DNA of 64,000 nucleotides from Blattamonas nauphoetae (GCA_033064195.1 JARBJD010000061.1:62001-126000), one strand, 5' to 3'. Positions 20,001 to 32,676 are shown, counted from the stretch's first letter. Translations and numbers: made by a program. Notes: generated from the sequence alone by a model not told the origin.

Positions 20001-23000
20001 GATGAGAAATCAGCGGACACGACACGATTGTGAATGACGACAGTGAGGAAGAGTCCAGTGAGAGAGAACCTGAATCGATGACGAAGAGTGAGACCGTGCG
20101 AGTGTTCTCAACATTCGAGAATGCTGATGAGCCGGCACTGGTGAATCGAATGGCGATGAAGGAGAGAACTCCTCCATCAACTGCGACAGAAGAATCGAGA
20201 GCTACATAAACCTCTCGTTGAGTTGTGTCTGACGATCGAACTGTTCGAGTCTCAGCCACTGTCATTGTCCTTTCAAGTGAGGAACCCGACGAGAGAGTGA
20301 TCACTTCGAGAGAGTTGAGAGAGGCCGATTCCAATGCGGAGTCGAGCGTCGAGCACTTGAATTCGGATGATCCACAATTCGGATGATTGGTCGAGGCTGA
20401 TTCAGCAGCACCCACAACAATCTCCTCCAAAGGCGAGAACAGCCAATACAAAAGTGACCCTCTTCTCCACTCGTGATTCTCCGCGAGAGATGTGTCTTCT
20501 CCACAAAGAGCTGTGAGGTCGTCCTTCGAATAGCTTTTCGTCCATTTCTCAGGATCGATCTGTTGTTTGAAATTGTAGCCTTTCAACGAGAGAAATATCC
20601 CCTCGTCCAAAGCACTATAAACATTGGTGAAATTGGTCGACTCGAATGTGATGTTGCCTGATGTCTCGACAACGATGATTGACGAGTTGGAGAGAGTCAG
20701 ATTGTTGAATGTGCTGCGTGTTATTTTGAAAGGAGCTGATCCAAGTCCTCCCTCGTGTGATGGTGTTGGGCGAAACGAGATAAGAGGGACGGAGAACGTC
20801 ACTTGTGGTGATATGTATCCAGCGTTGACTCGAAAAGATTCAAGTGAGCACCCACATCCAACAGACGAGATGAGAGAGCGAGAGTAAGTTCCTGATTGGA
20901 GAATCACCTCACACCCATACAACTCCAACCAGCTCTCACTGGACGTGATAGAAACGAGTGTATGACTGGCTTTATGATGGAAATTGAAGTATCGTAGAGT
21001 GAGACGAGAGCCCTTCCCGACCGTGAACATGCTCGATCCTGCTGGAAGTGTTGAGTTGAGCTCAACATTTGGTCTCCCTTCAAGTTTCATGTTTGTGTCT
21101 TCAAGAAGCATCGGTTCAAATGTGAAATTACCTTCAAGAAAAGCAGAATGTGGATATGCCGTTTCGTTTGGATAAAAAGTTTTGAGATATTGAAAAGCAA
21201 AGGGGAGAGTTCTGCAGACAGAGACCGAGAATCGACAGCTGTCGTCATCGGTTCCGGAATATCGTACGCTGATTTGGGGATAATCGATGAACGTGGCGAT
21301 TCTGGTCCAATCATCTTCGTTTTCTTGTTTTGTGATTCCTTCGATTTCAAGGTGAGGCCAGTCACTCCACGATTCTCCTCCGCATCCCTTCAGATGATCA
21401 GGTCCTTCGTTGCCCAGAACAGATTCATTCACAAACACATCGTTTCCGAATGCTGCCGTGTTCATCTCAAACATGCAACCTGTCAGATTGAGTGGAGCTT
21501 CCGAAGTTGTTGCTCCTTTCACACAAATCGCGCCTCCTCTTCCGATTGGCACTCCTTTCTCATCCGTCGCGGTTGCTTCACTGTTGTTGAAGATTGTGCG
21601 ATCCCAATACTCATGATCCGAGGAGAGTTGATTCGCATTGTCCAGCTCCACAAAGAGCACGCCACCGTGTTGAGCTGAACAAGACGAGAACTCACATTGG
21701 CGAAGTGTCACGTTGCATGAAAGGCAGAATGCGAAACCGCCGCGCAGGGCAGAACATGACGAGGCTGTCAGTGTTGAAAGAGTGATATTTGAGTTCTTTG
21801 CGAACAGAAAACTTCCATCCCACAACGAGTTGATGTTCTTCATTGGTCTTCCAGATCCAGGTGCGATTCTAAGAGTGCTCATTCCTTCGAGATGAAGAAA
21901 CGGCTGAGTTGTGAGAGAGACAGATGTCACTGAGGTAGATTCCCAAGCGAAGGTTCCGTCATTGGTTGATCGAACATGGCGCACAAATGAGACTGAATCC
22001 AGAGTGAGACCAGCATCGATGGTGACAGTCGAGATGAGCGTTGATCGTCCTGTCGAATCAATGAAAGGATGAGAAAGTGTTCGATTCGAGAAGGTGATGC
22101 GAACACTCCTCAGTGAAATCGAGGAATCTTGATCGACTGAGAAAGCCGTGTTGTTGAGTTCTAAAAACGAAAGATTAAGAATCGTTAGTGAAAGTGAGGC
22201 TGCAAGAAGACGACCGAAGATCTCGCCGTTCGGTTGTGTGACGGTGAGTCGTGATTGAGTTGGGAGAGTAATATTGACTGACGCATTGATGAGTGAGAAT
22301 GGCTGCATCGTTTCGTTGTACGTGTAATCTGTGATGATGGCAGTGTGGAAATTGTTGTGGAGACGAGAGCCGAGGAGAGATTGGAGGGTGAGTTCAGACA
22401 GGCGAGCTTCACTGAGCATGTTTGGAGAGGACCAAGCGAGGGGCATGTCGAACCCTTTCTGTGAACAGAGGAGAGTGTGAGGTGCAGGAACGTGTGGATG
22501 CGAATCATTGATGAGGAATGGAAGTGTGGAGAAGGATTCAATCGTTGTGAAATTGAGAGTGAGTTGTTCGTCGGAGAATCCTTTCAGAACAACATCGTCT
22601 CCTTTCTCATTCTTGTTCCGTTCTGATCCCGCCGAGTTTTCATCAAATTGACATCCGTCCATTTCAAGTCTGCTTGTTGGGCCGTTCGACACAATGTCAA
22701 TCGCTCCTGCTCGACCATTCGATGAACATCCTCCAAATTTGCAGAATGTGATCGAAATCAAGCCACTCGTTCGACCTTCCACACAACTCCCACTTTGCAC
22801 AGATCCATTGACAGATTGTGTGCGAGAGATGGTCAAGAAGAGCGTGTCTGACAGTGACATTGATCCATTTCCAGAAACAACGATCAATGCAGTCGAACCA
22901 ACAATGGAAGAGAAACGAGAATGGGATAAGTGAGTTGTTCCTCCTGATACACTGAACAACTCCTTTGTTCTCCCCAGGCTATCACACACCACAACATTCT

Positions 23001-25629
23001 TCACTGAAAGGAGTCCTTCCTTGTTCAAAGTGACGAGTGGCGATGAGGGTGAGTAAGGAATGAGAGTCATCGAGAGAAGTGTCAGGTTGGCAGCAGTATC
23101 CACTTCGAGTTCTGCGGTCAACTGTGTCGTGTGAGGACGAGGCGATTCGTCAAGCTTCACGTGCACAGATTCTGTTCCGTTTCCGACAATCTCGACGTCT
23201 GTTTGGATTGACAGTATTTCACTTTCGGTGAATAACCCATCGGAGAGTGAGAGGAGTGTCGAACTGTCTGCCTAGAGTGACTGGATTGCTGGCCAAAGTG
23301 CGTCCGTCGTTTCGATTGGATTTCCATTCAGATCTGTCTCCGCATCCAGCTTGATCTCAGTCTTCGCCGTTGGAGTCTCAACGACTTTGAAGAGAGTGCA
23401 TGTTGTGAACGTCTTCTTGTCAGTTGTCACTCTGATTTCCCGATTCGACGTGCAGCCAACGACCGAAGATGTGTTGAGCAGCGAGGGACTGGCAGTGGAG
23501 AAGTAGATATCAGCCTTATTTGAATCGTCCAGATCAAATCGACAGTCTTCCAGAAGAATTGACCCATTTGTCTCGATGAGAAACATATTCGAGTCCGTTC
23601 CAGTGAGATTGGCGAACGTGCATGAATATGCTCTGAATGCGGTGTCTGTGAGATGGAACGGTGAAGAACGATCTCCTGTTGCTTTGCAGTCTTTCATTGT
23701 ACAACTGTCCATCGTGAGTGAGACAGACTTTGAACATTTGATCAATCCATCCCTGTTGCTTTCACAACTGTCAAACAAACAGTTTTGAAAGATGACAAAA
23801 CAGTGTCCTTCATTCAAGAGGAGTTGAGACGAGGACGAATTGGGAGATGTGTGGAAGACAGTTCCCACAAAATAGAGGTCGGGTGAAGACAAGGTTGATT
23901 TCATTCTGAACTCGTCCAAAGTGCAGTCGACGAAGAGGAGAGGATCATGCGTGGTGAAGACATTGGATTCGACCTTCAGTGAACCCTTGACGAGATTCGA
24001 TCGAGTCACCAGAATTGGTTGGACACCTGTGACGGATAAGGTTCTGAAGTCGGATGTTGTATTGACAATTTCGGTATCGGATACCCTCAATCCTCCCGAC
24101 CCGAAATCACAGTCCACAATGTTGAGAGAGTGGCCACTGGTCTGCCCGTCTCCCTGAAGGCGGCAGTTGGAGATGGTGAGAGGAGAGGACGTGTCTTTCA
24201 GATATTGGATGGCTATGAATCCTCCATTGTACGATTGGTTCTTCGCCCCGGACAAAGTGAAGTTGGAGGCCACAATTGAATGAGGTGCAGATGTGCAGTA
24301 TGCTCCTACACCACCACCATGTTGATTTCTCGTTTTGGTGTTTAGAGGATACCAATCGGTGAAGGAACACGACGAGACGGAGAGCGTCGAGAGGATGTGG
24401 TTGGTGAACGATCCGCTCAAAAGAATGCATCCACCGGCAACGATTCCATTCGATTTTGTGCAAGTGACTGAGCAGTTGAGAAAAGAACAGTCACGAACAG
24501 CGAGATGGGTTGAATTTCTGTTGAGAAACAAAGCTGATCCACCATCGCTTGTCTCTTCTGTGATGTAGTCCAGATTCTGGAAGGTGCAGTTGTCAAAAAC
24601 GGTGTCTGCTGTGATGTTCAGTCGAGTGCCTCCCAGCTTGCCATCGTAGGTTTCGTTCGTGATGAGATCTTCGTTGGAGGAGAGTGAGGAAGGAAGGAGT
24701 TGAGAGGAGGAAGGTCGCTCCTCGCTCGTTGTCCTGCAAAAGCTGAATGTCGTGTTCGAGCACAGCACGCTCCCTCCGCTGTTCATGTCCCGCACTGTCG
24801 ATCCGCTCAGATGGTTGTTGCTCCCCCAAACCGAGCTCCCAATCATTTGTTGACGAAACGAGGGCGAGGCGGAAGGGACAGATCCAGGAAGCGACGAAAC
24901 ATTCCAAAACGAAATTCCGATGAATGCCATCGTGATTCCTGAAAATCCCAAAAATTGCGTTCGGTCCGCTCCTTCCCCCACTCCAATCCCATCGTGTCCA
25001 ATGACCTGTTGGTTCTCCACATTGTTGTTCAATATAGACAGGAAGATCCTTTCATGTCCCTCCAATCCCCGAGCATCGGACAAAACTGCTCCCATTCGGC
25101 CAGATTTCGAGTGGATCGCACAGTTTGTGAGCGTGATCGACGTGTCCAGGTTCGAGAACTCCTCCATCCTCTCAAGTCTCATCAATGCTCCCCAGCCACT
25201 TCGAATGAACACAACGTGCGATGCACGAACAAATGATGAGCAGACCGAGGCAAACAGCACTTCTGAGTTTGTTGTTTTGTGATCGAGTTCCATTCTCACT
25301 TGGGAGAGAGAGAATGTTGAATTTCTGACAATGAACAGGCGAAATTGACAAGATTGAAGATTTGACCGTTGTAGAGAAGGTGAGAGATGTTCATTTGAAC
25401 ATGGCAGTTCGAGAATGATTGTTGTGTCGTTCTGTCCATTCAACGAAAGATAGGACGACATCACCTCAAAATTCAAGCATGTAACTTTGGTATTAGGCAA
25501 CTGAAGGACATCATCACTCATGCAATGATTGTCCTTTAGAGTGAATGGCCGAAGAAAATCGGTGAGTTCAACAGTCCCAGAGGGATGCAATACGCCTGAT
25601 ATTGACAGAAAAATGATGAGGAAGAACAT
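17095..25629 (-). CDS. Receptor-like pseudokinase gene 2 with one in-frame TAG
   Basis: An open frame of about 2844 codons interrupted only by a TAG at 23272-23274 (about codon 786); the frame is identical on both sides. I place the start at the ATG at 25627-25629, because it begins a signal peptide (MFFLIIFLSISGVLHP); the frame is also open 40 codons upstream. The ectodomain has many beta-helix repeats (GGGVGAY, GGAICV, C.F..C strands) and CG-x5-C cassettes (CGSSEFKC, CGYCGVWC). One transmembrane helix lies at about 17970-18045, followed by CHRRQKKKK. The cytosolic tail is a kinase C-lobe relic: RTLYSALH, then SSHWILIDF at the catalytic loop (Asp and Asn both gone), RRWSAPEQI, FRLGLVLWELETGLVPFGE and NDRPSLSD. 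No N-lobe is present. It may be a nonsense allele, a read-through gene, or an assembly error. Confidence 0.85.
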
Positions 25630-27193
25630 GGATGGATGGGAAATGCTTTGAAAGGGGAAAATATTCCTCCAACACGGAATGGAGAGATCGAATTGAGAAC
25701 CGGGTGTCCCATTAATCTTGGAAAATTGAATTCTTGGAATCAACTTCATGTTTTAACGTTCTTCATTTTTCTCACATAATCCTCTGAGCAACTGTCACGG
25801 TGAAAATGAACATGAAGAGAATTGGTTCAATGTGAAGTGAGAACAGAGCAATCCAAAAACAGAAAATTTTCCCCAACAATCATTATGAATGACACGGGCA
25901 GCTTTGTTAAACCACAAAACTTTCGGACAGTGAGAAGCAAGATACTGAAGATTTATGGCATGTAGAGCGTTTGGCAAATGGCTAGCTGGTCCACAAGAGC
26001 GAACAGGAAACCGTCCATATCATGAAAAGTGGAGACAAACAACAACGTCAAGGCTGTCCAATGAAGAGAAAACAGTCTGAATGAATGCATTTTTGAAATA
26101 AAAGGAAGATGACGATACCTGTCTATTCTGGAAGTGACGTCCAAAACGAAGGCGTGAGAGATCCAAAAATCGACGTCATCTCACGTTTAAGTTGATGTCA
26201 AGTGAACAGTTCGCGATCTGAAAGATGAGATCTTGTTGTGGCTGAATATATCGCGATCAATGCAGGGCTTGGAGATCGGGTGTTCGATTGATGTGGATTG
26301 GCCCTGATCGGACATCTGGTGAAGATAAAGAGAATATACAAGAGAAAAAATGAGTGAGAGATACAGACTATTTTGAGATTTGGACGGATGACGTCATCGA
26401 TTCACATCGCCAGCGAGTAGAATCGTGTTTTGGGGGGTTTTGGCACATGACACTCATTGTCACGTTCCGCTGCTTCAAATGAATGCGTCCCACTGTTCGA
26501 TTCGTTCTTGACACGTACAATAGGTCACACGAGAGACGACTGTCAAAAAGTGGAATTATGATGATCGCAAAGAAGTGGTGGCAGACTGTATCATATCTGG
26601 GCTTCAATATATTGCAGAAACAGAGAATGACAGGCGAAGATGAATGTATCATGAATGGAAGATTTGGATGGCGAAGGATTTGTGATAAACGGTTTTTGGA
26701 TTGACCAATCAGAGATGAAGATGAATAACTGGAAAGATTCAGAAAGAGATATAATACCGAGTGCATCACAAAGTAAAGGCAAACCAGTCACAAAGAATCT
26801 CTCAAGAAATCAGCCTCACAATGTTAGAGATGGCTGCTGTCGTGATCGGGAGTGCGTGGGCAAGGGTTTGGCAATGTCCCTCATGGTTCCTTTATTCATC
26901 CAAAAGGTGACAAGTGAGCTGATGACTTCATGCCACAATATGATTTGCTCCAAAACAGCGTCATTCTTCCGCAATTCGGAAAAACCAAGACTTATGGGAC
27001 ACCCGGAATGGTTTGATCATACTTTCTCATCAGATGTCGATTGTTGGATATCATCATCTCTGATATCGACAACAACCAGAAGAACAGGGAACAGATAAGG
27101 CACTGTTTCGTGCTCCATCATTTCTGTTCATCGTATCCAAGCATTCGCAATTCTTGACATGAATCGTAGTACGCGACTTTGGTGAGACTATCC
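25630..27193. other. Intergenic stretch between receptor gene 2 and the zinc-finger gene
   Basis: About 1.5 kb between two divergent genes, so it should hold both promoters. Several short open frames exist on both strands (for example 26368-26769 minus and 26655-27098 plus), but none has a recognisable domain. I see no repeat or RNA gene. Confidence 0.5.
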
Positions 27194-30124
27194 ATGTCCG
27201 TGAAGCAATATCAGTGTTCCCATTGTGATTATTCTACGAATAGATCAAGCAGTCTCATAAGACATGAACGAACCCACACAGGTGAGAAACCATTCAAGTG
27301 CACTTTTCCTGGATGTGAAAAAGCTTTTTCTTCCCATTCGGGTCGAAAATCACACGAACGAACTCACACTGGAGAGAAACCGTACAAATGTACCTTTCCT
27401 GGATGTGAACAAGCGTTTTCTCAAATAGCATCTCTGAAAACACACGAACGAATCCATTCTGGCGAGAAACCGTTCAAATGCACCTTTCCTGGATGTGAAC
27501 AAGCGTTTTCTCAATCATATTATCTCAAGAAACACGAACGGACTCACACAGGTGAGAAACCGTTCAAATGCACCTTTCCTGGATGTGAACAAGCGTTTTC
27601 TCAATCATATTATCTCAAGAAACACGAACGGACTCACACTGGTGAAAGACCGTTCAAGTGCACGTTTCCTGGATGTGAATCAGCGTTTTCTCAATTAGCA
27701 ACTCTGAAAATACACGAACGAATCCATTCTGGCGAGAAACCGTTCAAATGCACCTTTCCTGGATGTGAATCAGCGTTTTCGAGTTCGTCTCATCTGAGAA
27801 GGCATGAACAAACCCACACTGGTGAAAAACCATACAAATGTTCGTTCCCTGGATGTGAATCTGCATATTCAACTTCGTCGAATCTCCGAGCACACGAAAG
27901 AGGCCATTCTCGCAAGAAAAGCTTACCCTACCCGTTTCCAGGATGTGGTAAATCATTCTCTCAATTATCCTTTCTGAAAGTGCACGAAAGATCCCACAAT
28001 GGTGAGAAACCATACGAATGCACCTTTCCTGGTTGTGGGAAAGCATTTTCAGATTCATCTGCTCTCAAACAACATGAACGAACGCACACGATTGAGAAAC
28101 CATACAAATACTCATTCACTGGATGTGGTAAATCATTCTCTCAATTATCCTTTCTGAAAGTGCACGAAAGAACCAACACTGGTGAGAAACCGTTCAAATG
28201 CACATTCACTGGATGCGGACAAGCATTTTCCCAACCATCACATCGGAAATTGCACGAACAAATCCATTCACGGAAGAAACTTTTAATCTGTTTGTTTCCT
28301 GGCTGTAACAAAACATTCTCTCAATCGAACAGCCTCAAAGATCACGAAAAACTCCACACTGGTGAGAAACCGTACCAATGTTCATTCCTTGGATGCGGAC
28401 AAGCATTCACAACATCATCTTATCTTTCTAGACACGAACGACTCCACACTGAACAACAACAATTCCACTGCACATTTCCAGATTTTGGGATGACTTCTGC
28501 AGATGAATCAGCTCTGAGACCACACGAACGACTCCGCACTGAAGAGAAACAGTTCACGTGCACCTATCCTGGATGCGGACGAGCATTCACTCAACAATAT
28601 GCCGTCAGAATGCATGAGTTCAACTGCCATCGTCTTCATCTTCCAGTTTGCCTTCATCTTCCAGTTTGCCTTCATTCACTCATCTCTTCTTTCAGACGAG
28701 ACTGAGTAGAGGTTCTGCGCACGCTGAGTCAGAAGATGAAGAGTGCAGTGTGGCCCATCACGAGGTTCTGTCGATGTGCCGGTTCTGCGCATCGTCGGTG
28801 TTGAAAGACGACGGTGTGTTCTCTTCTGTGTGATGTGTGCAGTGATGGAGTGTGTGAAATGTGGGGAGTGTTGCCACTTCTCATGTGCCTCCCAACGATC
28901 GCTCTTTGTTGCGTCGGCTGTTCGAGCTGTGGACTTCGAGTATGCCATTTCCGACTCCAATGCTATTCATTCTTTTCTCAGACTGTTTCTGTGCGACTCG
29001 TGTTTTGGCAAGTTGTCCCCATCGTGTCTGGCCGAGCTGCTCTTCCCTCACTCCGCGTCTGTTGTGTTGCACCACACTTCAGTCTCGCTGGATGGGTCGT
29101 GTCTGCCTCACTCGTTCTGATCTTCGCAGGTATCGTGCTTCGTCCCCTTCTCAGCCATCCATTCTCTCTCGTCCTCGCCCCCTCGCACCACTCCTCTCTC
29201 GCTGGATCACTCATGCCACTTGGAGTGTATCTGGAAGGTCGGGTTCACCCAAACGAACTCGTAGCAATCATGTCTCTTCTTCTTTCGTCTTCTCGCTTCT
29301 CTCACGACATTCACACTCGACCTCTTCTTCTCTTCTCTTCTCTTTTCCTTTCACCTTCACTTTCCTCTTCTCCCTCTCTTCTCCCATCTTTAGAAGTGGA
29401 GTGATTGTGCCTGATGTGTCATCCACTGCTGTCTTCACTCGCTCTGATGGAGTACATCTGGACACTTCGCGATCTCCTCTTGCGAGCTGTCGGATTCGGC
29501 GTTCGTTGGAGTGTGGGAACTGCGTGGGGGAGGATGGAGAGGACGAGGACGGGACACCCATCATCGCTGTTTAGTGTGCTTATTCTTTTCTCTCATCTCT
29601 GTTTGTGCTTCTTCTTTGGTGTTGGGATTGGCAGTGCATTGCGTGATATTGAAAACGAGGAGCTGGTGTTGTGGGAGAGAAGAGAGAAAATGAACGAAGG
29701 CGACAGTGCTGTGGCTAGCGATGAGATAGAGCTGGGCAAGTGTGAGTGTGGAATCAAGGCAGGCACGGTCGGTTTGGGGAGACGAGGAGAGGATGGTCTG
29801 ACGAGACTGAAAGTGAGGGTGAGGAGGGAAAGAATGGAAGAAAGAGAAGAATGCGGAGCAGAAATGGGAGTGAGTGAGAATCTTATTTTTGGGATTGTGA
29901 CAGAACACGACACTCAAGAAGCGACAACACGAAGAGAAGACGAGCGAGAAGACAACCACAACTTGAGAGAAATGGTGATCGGTTCGGACGATTCTGTTTC
30001 AGACGAAACCGATCCCAACACAGCTCGTGCGTCGATCGAGTCTCGGATGCTTGTGAGTTTGATGTGGCTGGAGGAGGAAGGGACGAACACAGAGAAAAGG
30101 AGAGTGGATTCATCTTCAAACTGA
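27194..30124 (+). CDS. C2H2 zinc-finger array protein, probably spliced to a PHD finger
   Basis: The first exon (27194 to about 28645) encodes about 16 tandem C2H2 units of 30 residues (F-K-C-x4-C-x12-H-x3-H, TGEKP linkers). Units 9, 11 and 15 have lost zinc ligands; units 4 and 5 are identical 90-nt copies. The ATG at 27194 is chosen because the first finger follows at once. A candidate intron 28646-28695 (GTTTG...TTTCAG) joins in phase to an acidic stretch. A second candidate, 28814-28842 (29 nt), then completes a PHD finger: CRFC, CVKC, GECC-H-FSC, CDSC. Further likely introns are 29099-29129 and 29574-29634, with the last exon ending in TGA at 30124. The polypyrimidine tract near 29270-29393 may hide one more. 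A DNA-binding, histone-reading regulator is inferred. The finger array is certain; the splicing is a model. Confidence 0.7.
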
Positions 30125-30224
30125 TCGTTGGGTCACTCGACCTCACCAAACACATTGTGTGAGTCGAACCTATCTTTGACGAGTCATCCCTCACTTCCAC
30201 TTCACGTTTCAGAACATGATCACC

Positions 30225-30720
30225 ATTCGACTGATTTACGTGTGAAATGAAGAATGAAGAGAGAAAAGAATGATGAAGGTTGGAAATGGTGTGTTCTGCT
30301 TGATTCATCCATCTGGCCAGCAATCGTTCCTCCAATCATCTGCGGCTCGGACACAACTTCAACTGACTCAATCTCAACTGCATCGTCTGTCAAGAAGATG
30401 CTCACAGCGAACCCGAAGAGTACTTGGATGTTCGTGAAGAAGATTGGCTGTGTCTCTCCATCTTGTGACAGTTGCAATGTTCGCTTTCCTTCTCGTCCAT
30501 CTGCCTCCAACACCATTCACTGTCCCTCTCTTCCTCCCAAACTTGCCGGTCTTTCGCTTGTGTCTTTCCCGCCCTGCTCCTCCCTTCAGATCGGGAAAGT
30601 AAGTTCGGGCGAAACCCAGTTGCTCAGATTGAACGAGATGAGCCCAACTTGGATCCTGTTGAACAGTCTGTTTCTGATTTCGTGACGCTTAACATCCACG
30701 TCAAGTTTGGCTCGTCTGGA
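30225..30720 (-). pseudogene. Pseudogene copy of a kinase SPRY-like tail
   Basis: On the minus strand this closely resembles the last exon of the kinase gene at 35992-37983. Both contain VLEADGREGKRTL, LSQDGETQP, FFTNI and PQM-GGTIA in the same order, and the similarity continues past the stop into the 3' flank. The upstream half is more eroded and the stop corresponding to the kinase gene's is changed. No kinase domain accompanies it. It is a partial duplication in inverted orientation, about 5-7 kb from its likely source. Confidence 0.75.
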
Positions 30721-30723
30721 CGG

Positions 30724-32676
30724 TCAGAGAGATGATGAGCTTCCCGAATGGTGATTTAGACCTTGACCAAAGTCGAACCCTCTCATTCTCCGTCTGAGAT
30801 GGTCTCGTCGGATGGTGTCTAGAAGAATCCCGATCACAGCAACCCCTTTCTCGTAGTCATTCAAGAACGGAGAACACGACACTGCGAACTTAACAATATC
30901 CAGGAGCCCATCCAGCACCAACTTAATCAGAACAACATCAGATGCGACACTGACAAAGCGGTGGATGAATTCGATGGCAGCAGACACAAGAGCTGGAAGG
31001 CGACATCTGAAAAAAAGGATGAGAGTGGATAGAGAAAATAAACATGAGATTCGCCATGATGAACTCGACGATAATGGATGCGATTGCGGAAGGATCGCAA
31101 TCTGAGAAAGAATGTGGATCCCTTGGCTGGGAGTGAGTTCTCCTGACAACTTTTTTCTGATAGAGTTCCAGTTGGGTTGGTTGCGTGGAGTGACGAGTGA
31201 GGGGAGGCCAGTGTGAGAGGAGAGTGTTTGGAGGACGCCTTGCTGAGCACCAGCCAGAGAAGGAAGATGGCAGAGTAGTGGAGAGTCGAAGCGAGGAGGG
31301 ATGCTGAGCCAGTGAAGAGACACAACCTTGTCCCCAACTCCCCTCAGCAAATTCAGATCGATCCGAACTTCATTCCATTCGAACGGAATCAGCATCTTGA
31401 ACACTTTGGCGAGAGACGAGCAGGCCTCGAAAGGAGTGAAATACTCGCCGAAGTTGTTGAAGAGAGTGAGAAATGAGAACCAGACGATGTGTGGTGTTCC
31501 GCTGAGGAGAGGCGACGCGAGCAGAGTGTCGACGAGGTGAGGAGGGGGAAAGCAACAGAAGAGGTTGTGAACGTTCGCTCGTGTGGTGTCCTGATTTGAT
31601 GATTCGGGGAAGAACATGGCGACGAGATTGTGAAGCGCTTTGTGATTGAGATTGAGTTTGGGACAACGAAGAAGGAGGGAGTGCAGACCAACGATTGGTG
31701 TGAGGAGGACCTTTCTCGAAGTGCAGACAGAGACATCAGGCCATTCGATGAGGAAATTATCTGGTTTCCATCGGAGACACCGTTCGAACATCAGATCCAT
31801 CGGGAAGAAGGAGTGTCTGTGTTTGGGGGCGATGGACGTGTGGTTCAGAGAGTATGCAGGAGTCACAAAGCCTGCCAAGTGTTGCGGACTTGTGTCTAAA
31901 TCAGCTGCAATGTGATCTGTCAGGACAGAAGGGAAGTCACATCCACGAAAGACAGACAAGAATGAGCCGAGCATGGTGGCAAGTGGAGTTAGATAAAACA
32001 ATGACGGTTCCTGCCTTGTTAACAATCTCGGATCACTGGAGATATACGACAGCATCCCATGTGTTTTCTCAAACTGATACAGAAAGTCCATTTTCCATCG
32101 AAAGGACATGGAAACCACGTCATTCAAGAAAACAGTCCCGACGAACTGACAAGCTTGATTGAAGAGCAGGAAATCGCTCAGATCAGTCGTCAGAAACCCG
32201 CTGAAGTCAAAATCCGACTCCTTCATGAGTACTTTCTGCTCATTCTTGGATTGGAAGTTCAACCATCGCACCCAAAGCCTCAGCAGTGTTATCTGCTCCC
32301 AGAGCAATCCATCACAGAAAGCCGTTCGGAGATGTGCAAACCTGTTGTCGTGGGGATTGTCGATAGTTCGAAGGCAGTCTCCGATGGCAAAGAACAGATG
32401 AGAACATTCGCACTGGATTGCGTGACTGGTCGAGTGGAGACAAGAGAGGAGGAGGGGCCGGAATTTTTTGACATCAGCAATGCATTTGGTGGATTTTGTC
32501 GCTTCGACAACACTCCGACACTGACGCAGCGATGACACAAGTTTCGCATCATCCATCTCGTTGAACAAAGACGTGGTGAATTTGTCTTTTCTGTCAACAA
32601 TCGGATGAAATGGTTGGAAGTCTGCGTCCAGTTCCGATTCCGGTTCAAATGGGTGATTCTTTTTCAAAAATCGCAT
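30724..32676 (-). CDS. Large alpha-helical protein of the ARM-like hypothetical family
   Basis: A 650-residue open frame with leucine-rich helices throughout and no catalytic motif. The N-terminus (FEPESELDADFQPFHPIVDRKD, split by an ESELD motif) resembles the opening of the gene at 61100-62240 in plan: an acidic lead, an aromatic patch, then helical repeats. The C-terminus has a positively charged block (RRDHLRRRMRGF). The start at 32676 is the first ATG after a stop. A possible short intron with a TTTTTTTCAG acceptor lies near 31009-31045, but the downstream frame is preferred unspliced. An ARM/HEAT-like solenoid fold is inferred from composition only, so no function is offered. Confidence 0.6.
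   Translation of the reverse strand: MRFLKKNHPFEPESELDADFQPFHPIVDRKDKFTTSLFNEMDDAKLVSSLRQCRSVVEATKSTKCIADVKKFRPLLLSCLHSTSHAIQCECSHLFFAIGDCLRTIDNPHDNRFAHLRTAFCDGLLWEQITLLRLWVRWLNFQSKNEQKVLMKESDFDFSGFLTTDLSDFLLFNQACQFVGTVFLNDVVSMSFRWKMDFLYQFEKTHGMLSYISSDPRLLTRQEPSLFYLTPLATMLGSFLSVFRGCDFPSVLTDHIAADLDTSPQHLAGFVTPAYSLNHTSIAPKHRHSFFPMDLMFERCLRWKPDNFLIEWPDVSVCTSRKVLLTPIVGLHSLLLRCPKLNLNHKALHNLVAMFFPESSNQDTTRANVHNLFCCFPPPHLVDTLLASPLLSGTPHIVWFSFLTLFNNFGEYFTPFEACSSLAKVFKMLIPFEWNEVRIDLNLLRGVGDKVVSLHWLSIPPRFDSPLLCHLPSLAGAQQGVLQTLSSHTGLPSLVTPRNQPNWNSIRKKLSGELTPSQGIHILSQIAILPQSHPLSSSSSWRISCLFSLSTLILFFRCRLPALVSAAIEFIHRFVSVASDVVLIKLVLDGLLDIVKFAVSCSPFLNDYEKGVAVIGILLDTIRRDHLRRRMRGFDFGQGLNHHSGSSSSL

Noticed and set aside
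23272-23274. TAG read as glutamine throughout this genome
   Set aside because: Receptor gene 3 ends at TAG and the kinase at TAA at conserved C-terminal positions, so a general reassignment is not supported by this window.
26655-27098. 147-codon open frame upstream of the zinc-finger gene
   Set aside because: Mixed composition without any motif; another frame on the opposite strand is equally open.
27473-28700. Tandem repeat block as a CRISPR array or minisatellite
   Set aside because: The 90-nt period encodes C2H2 fingers and is plainly coding.
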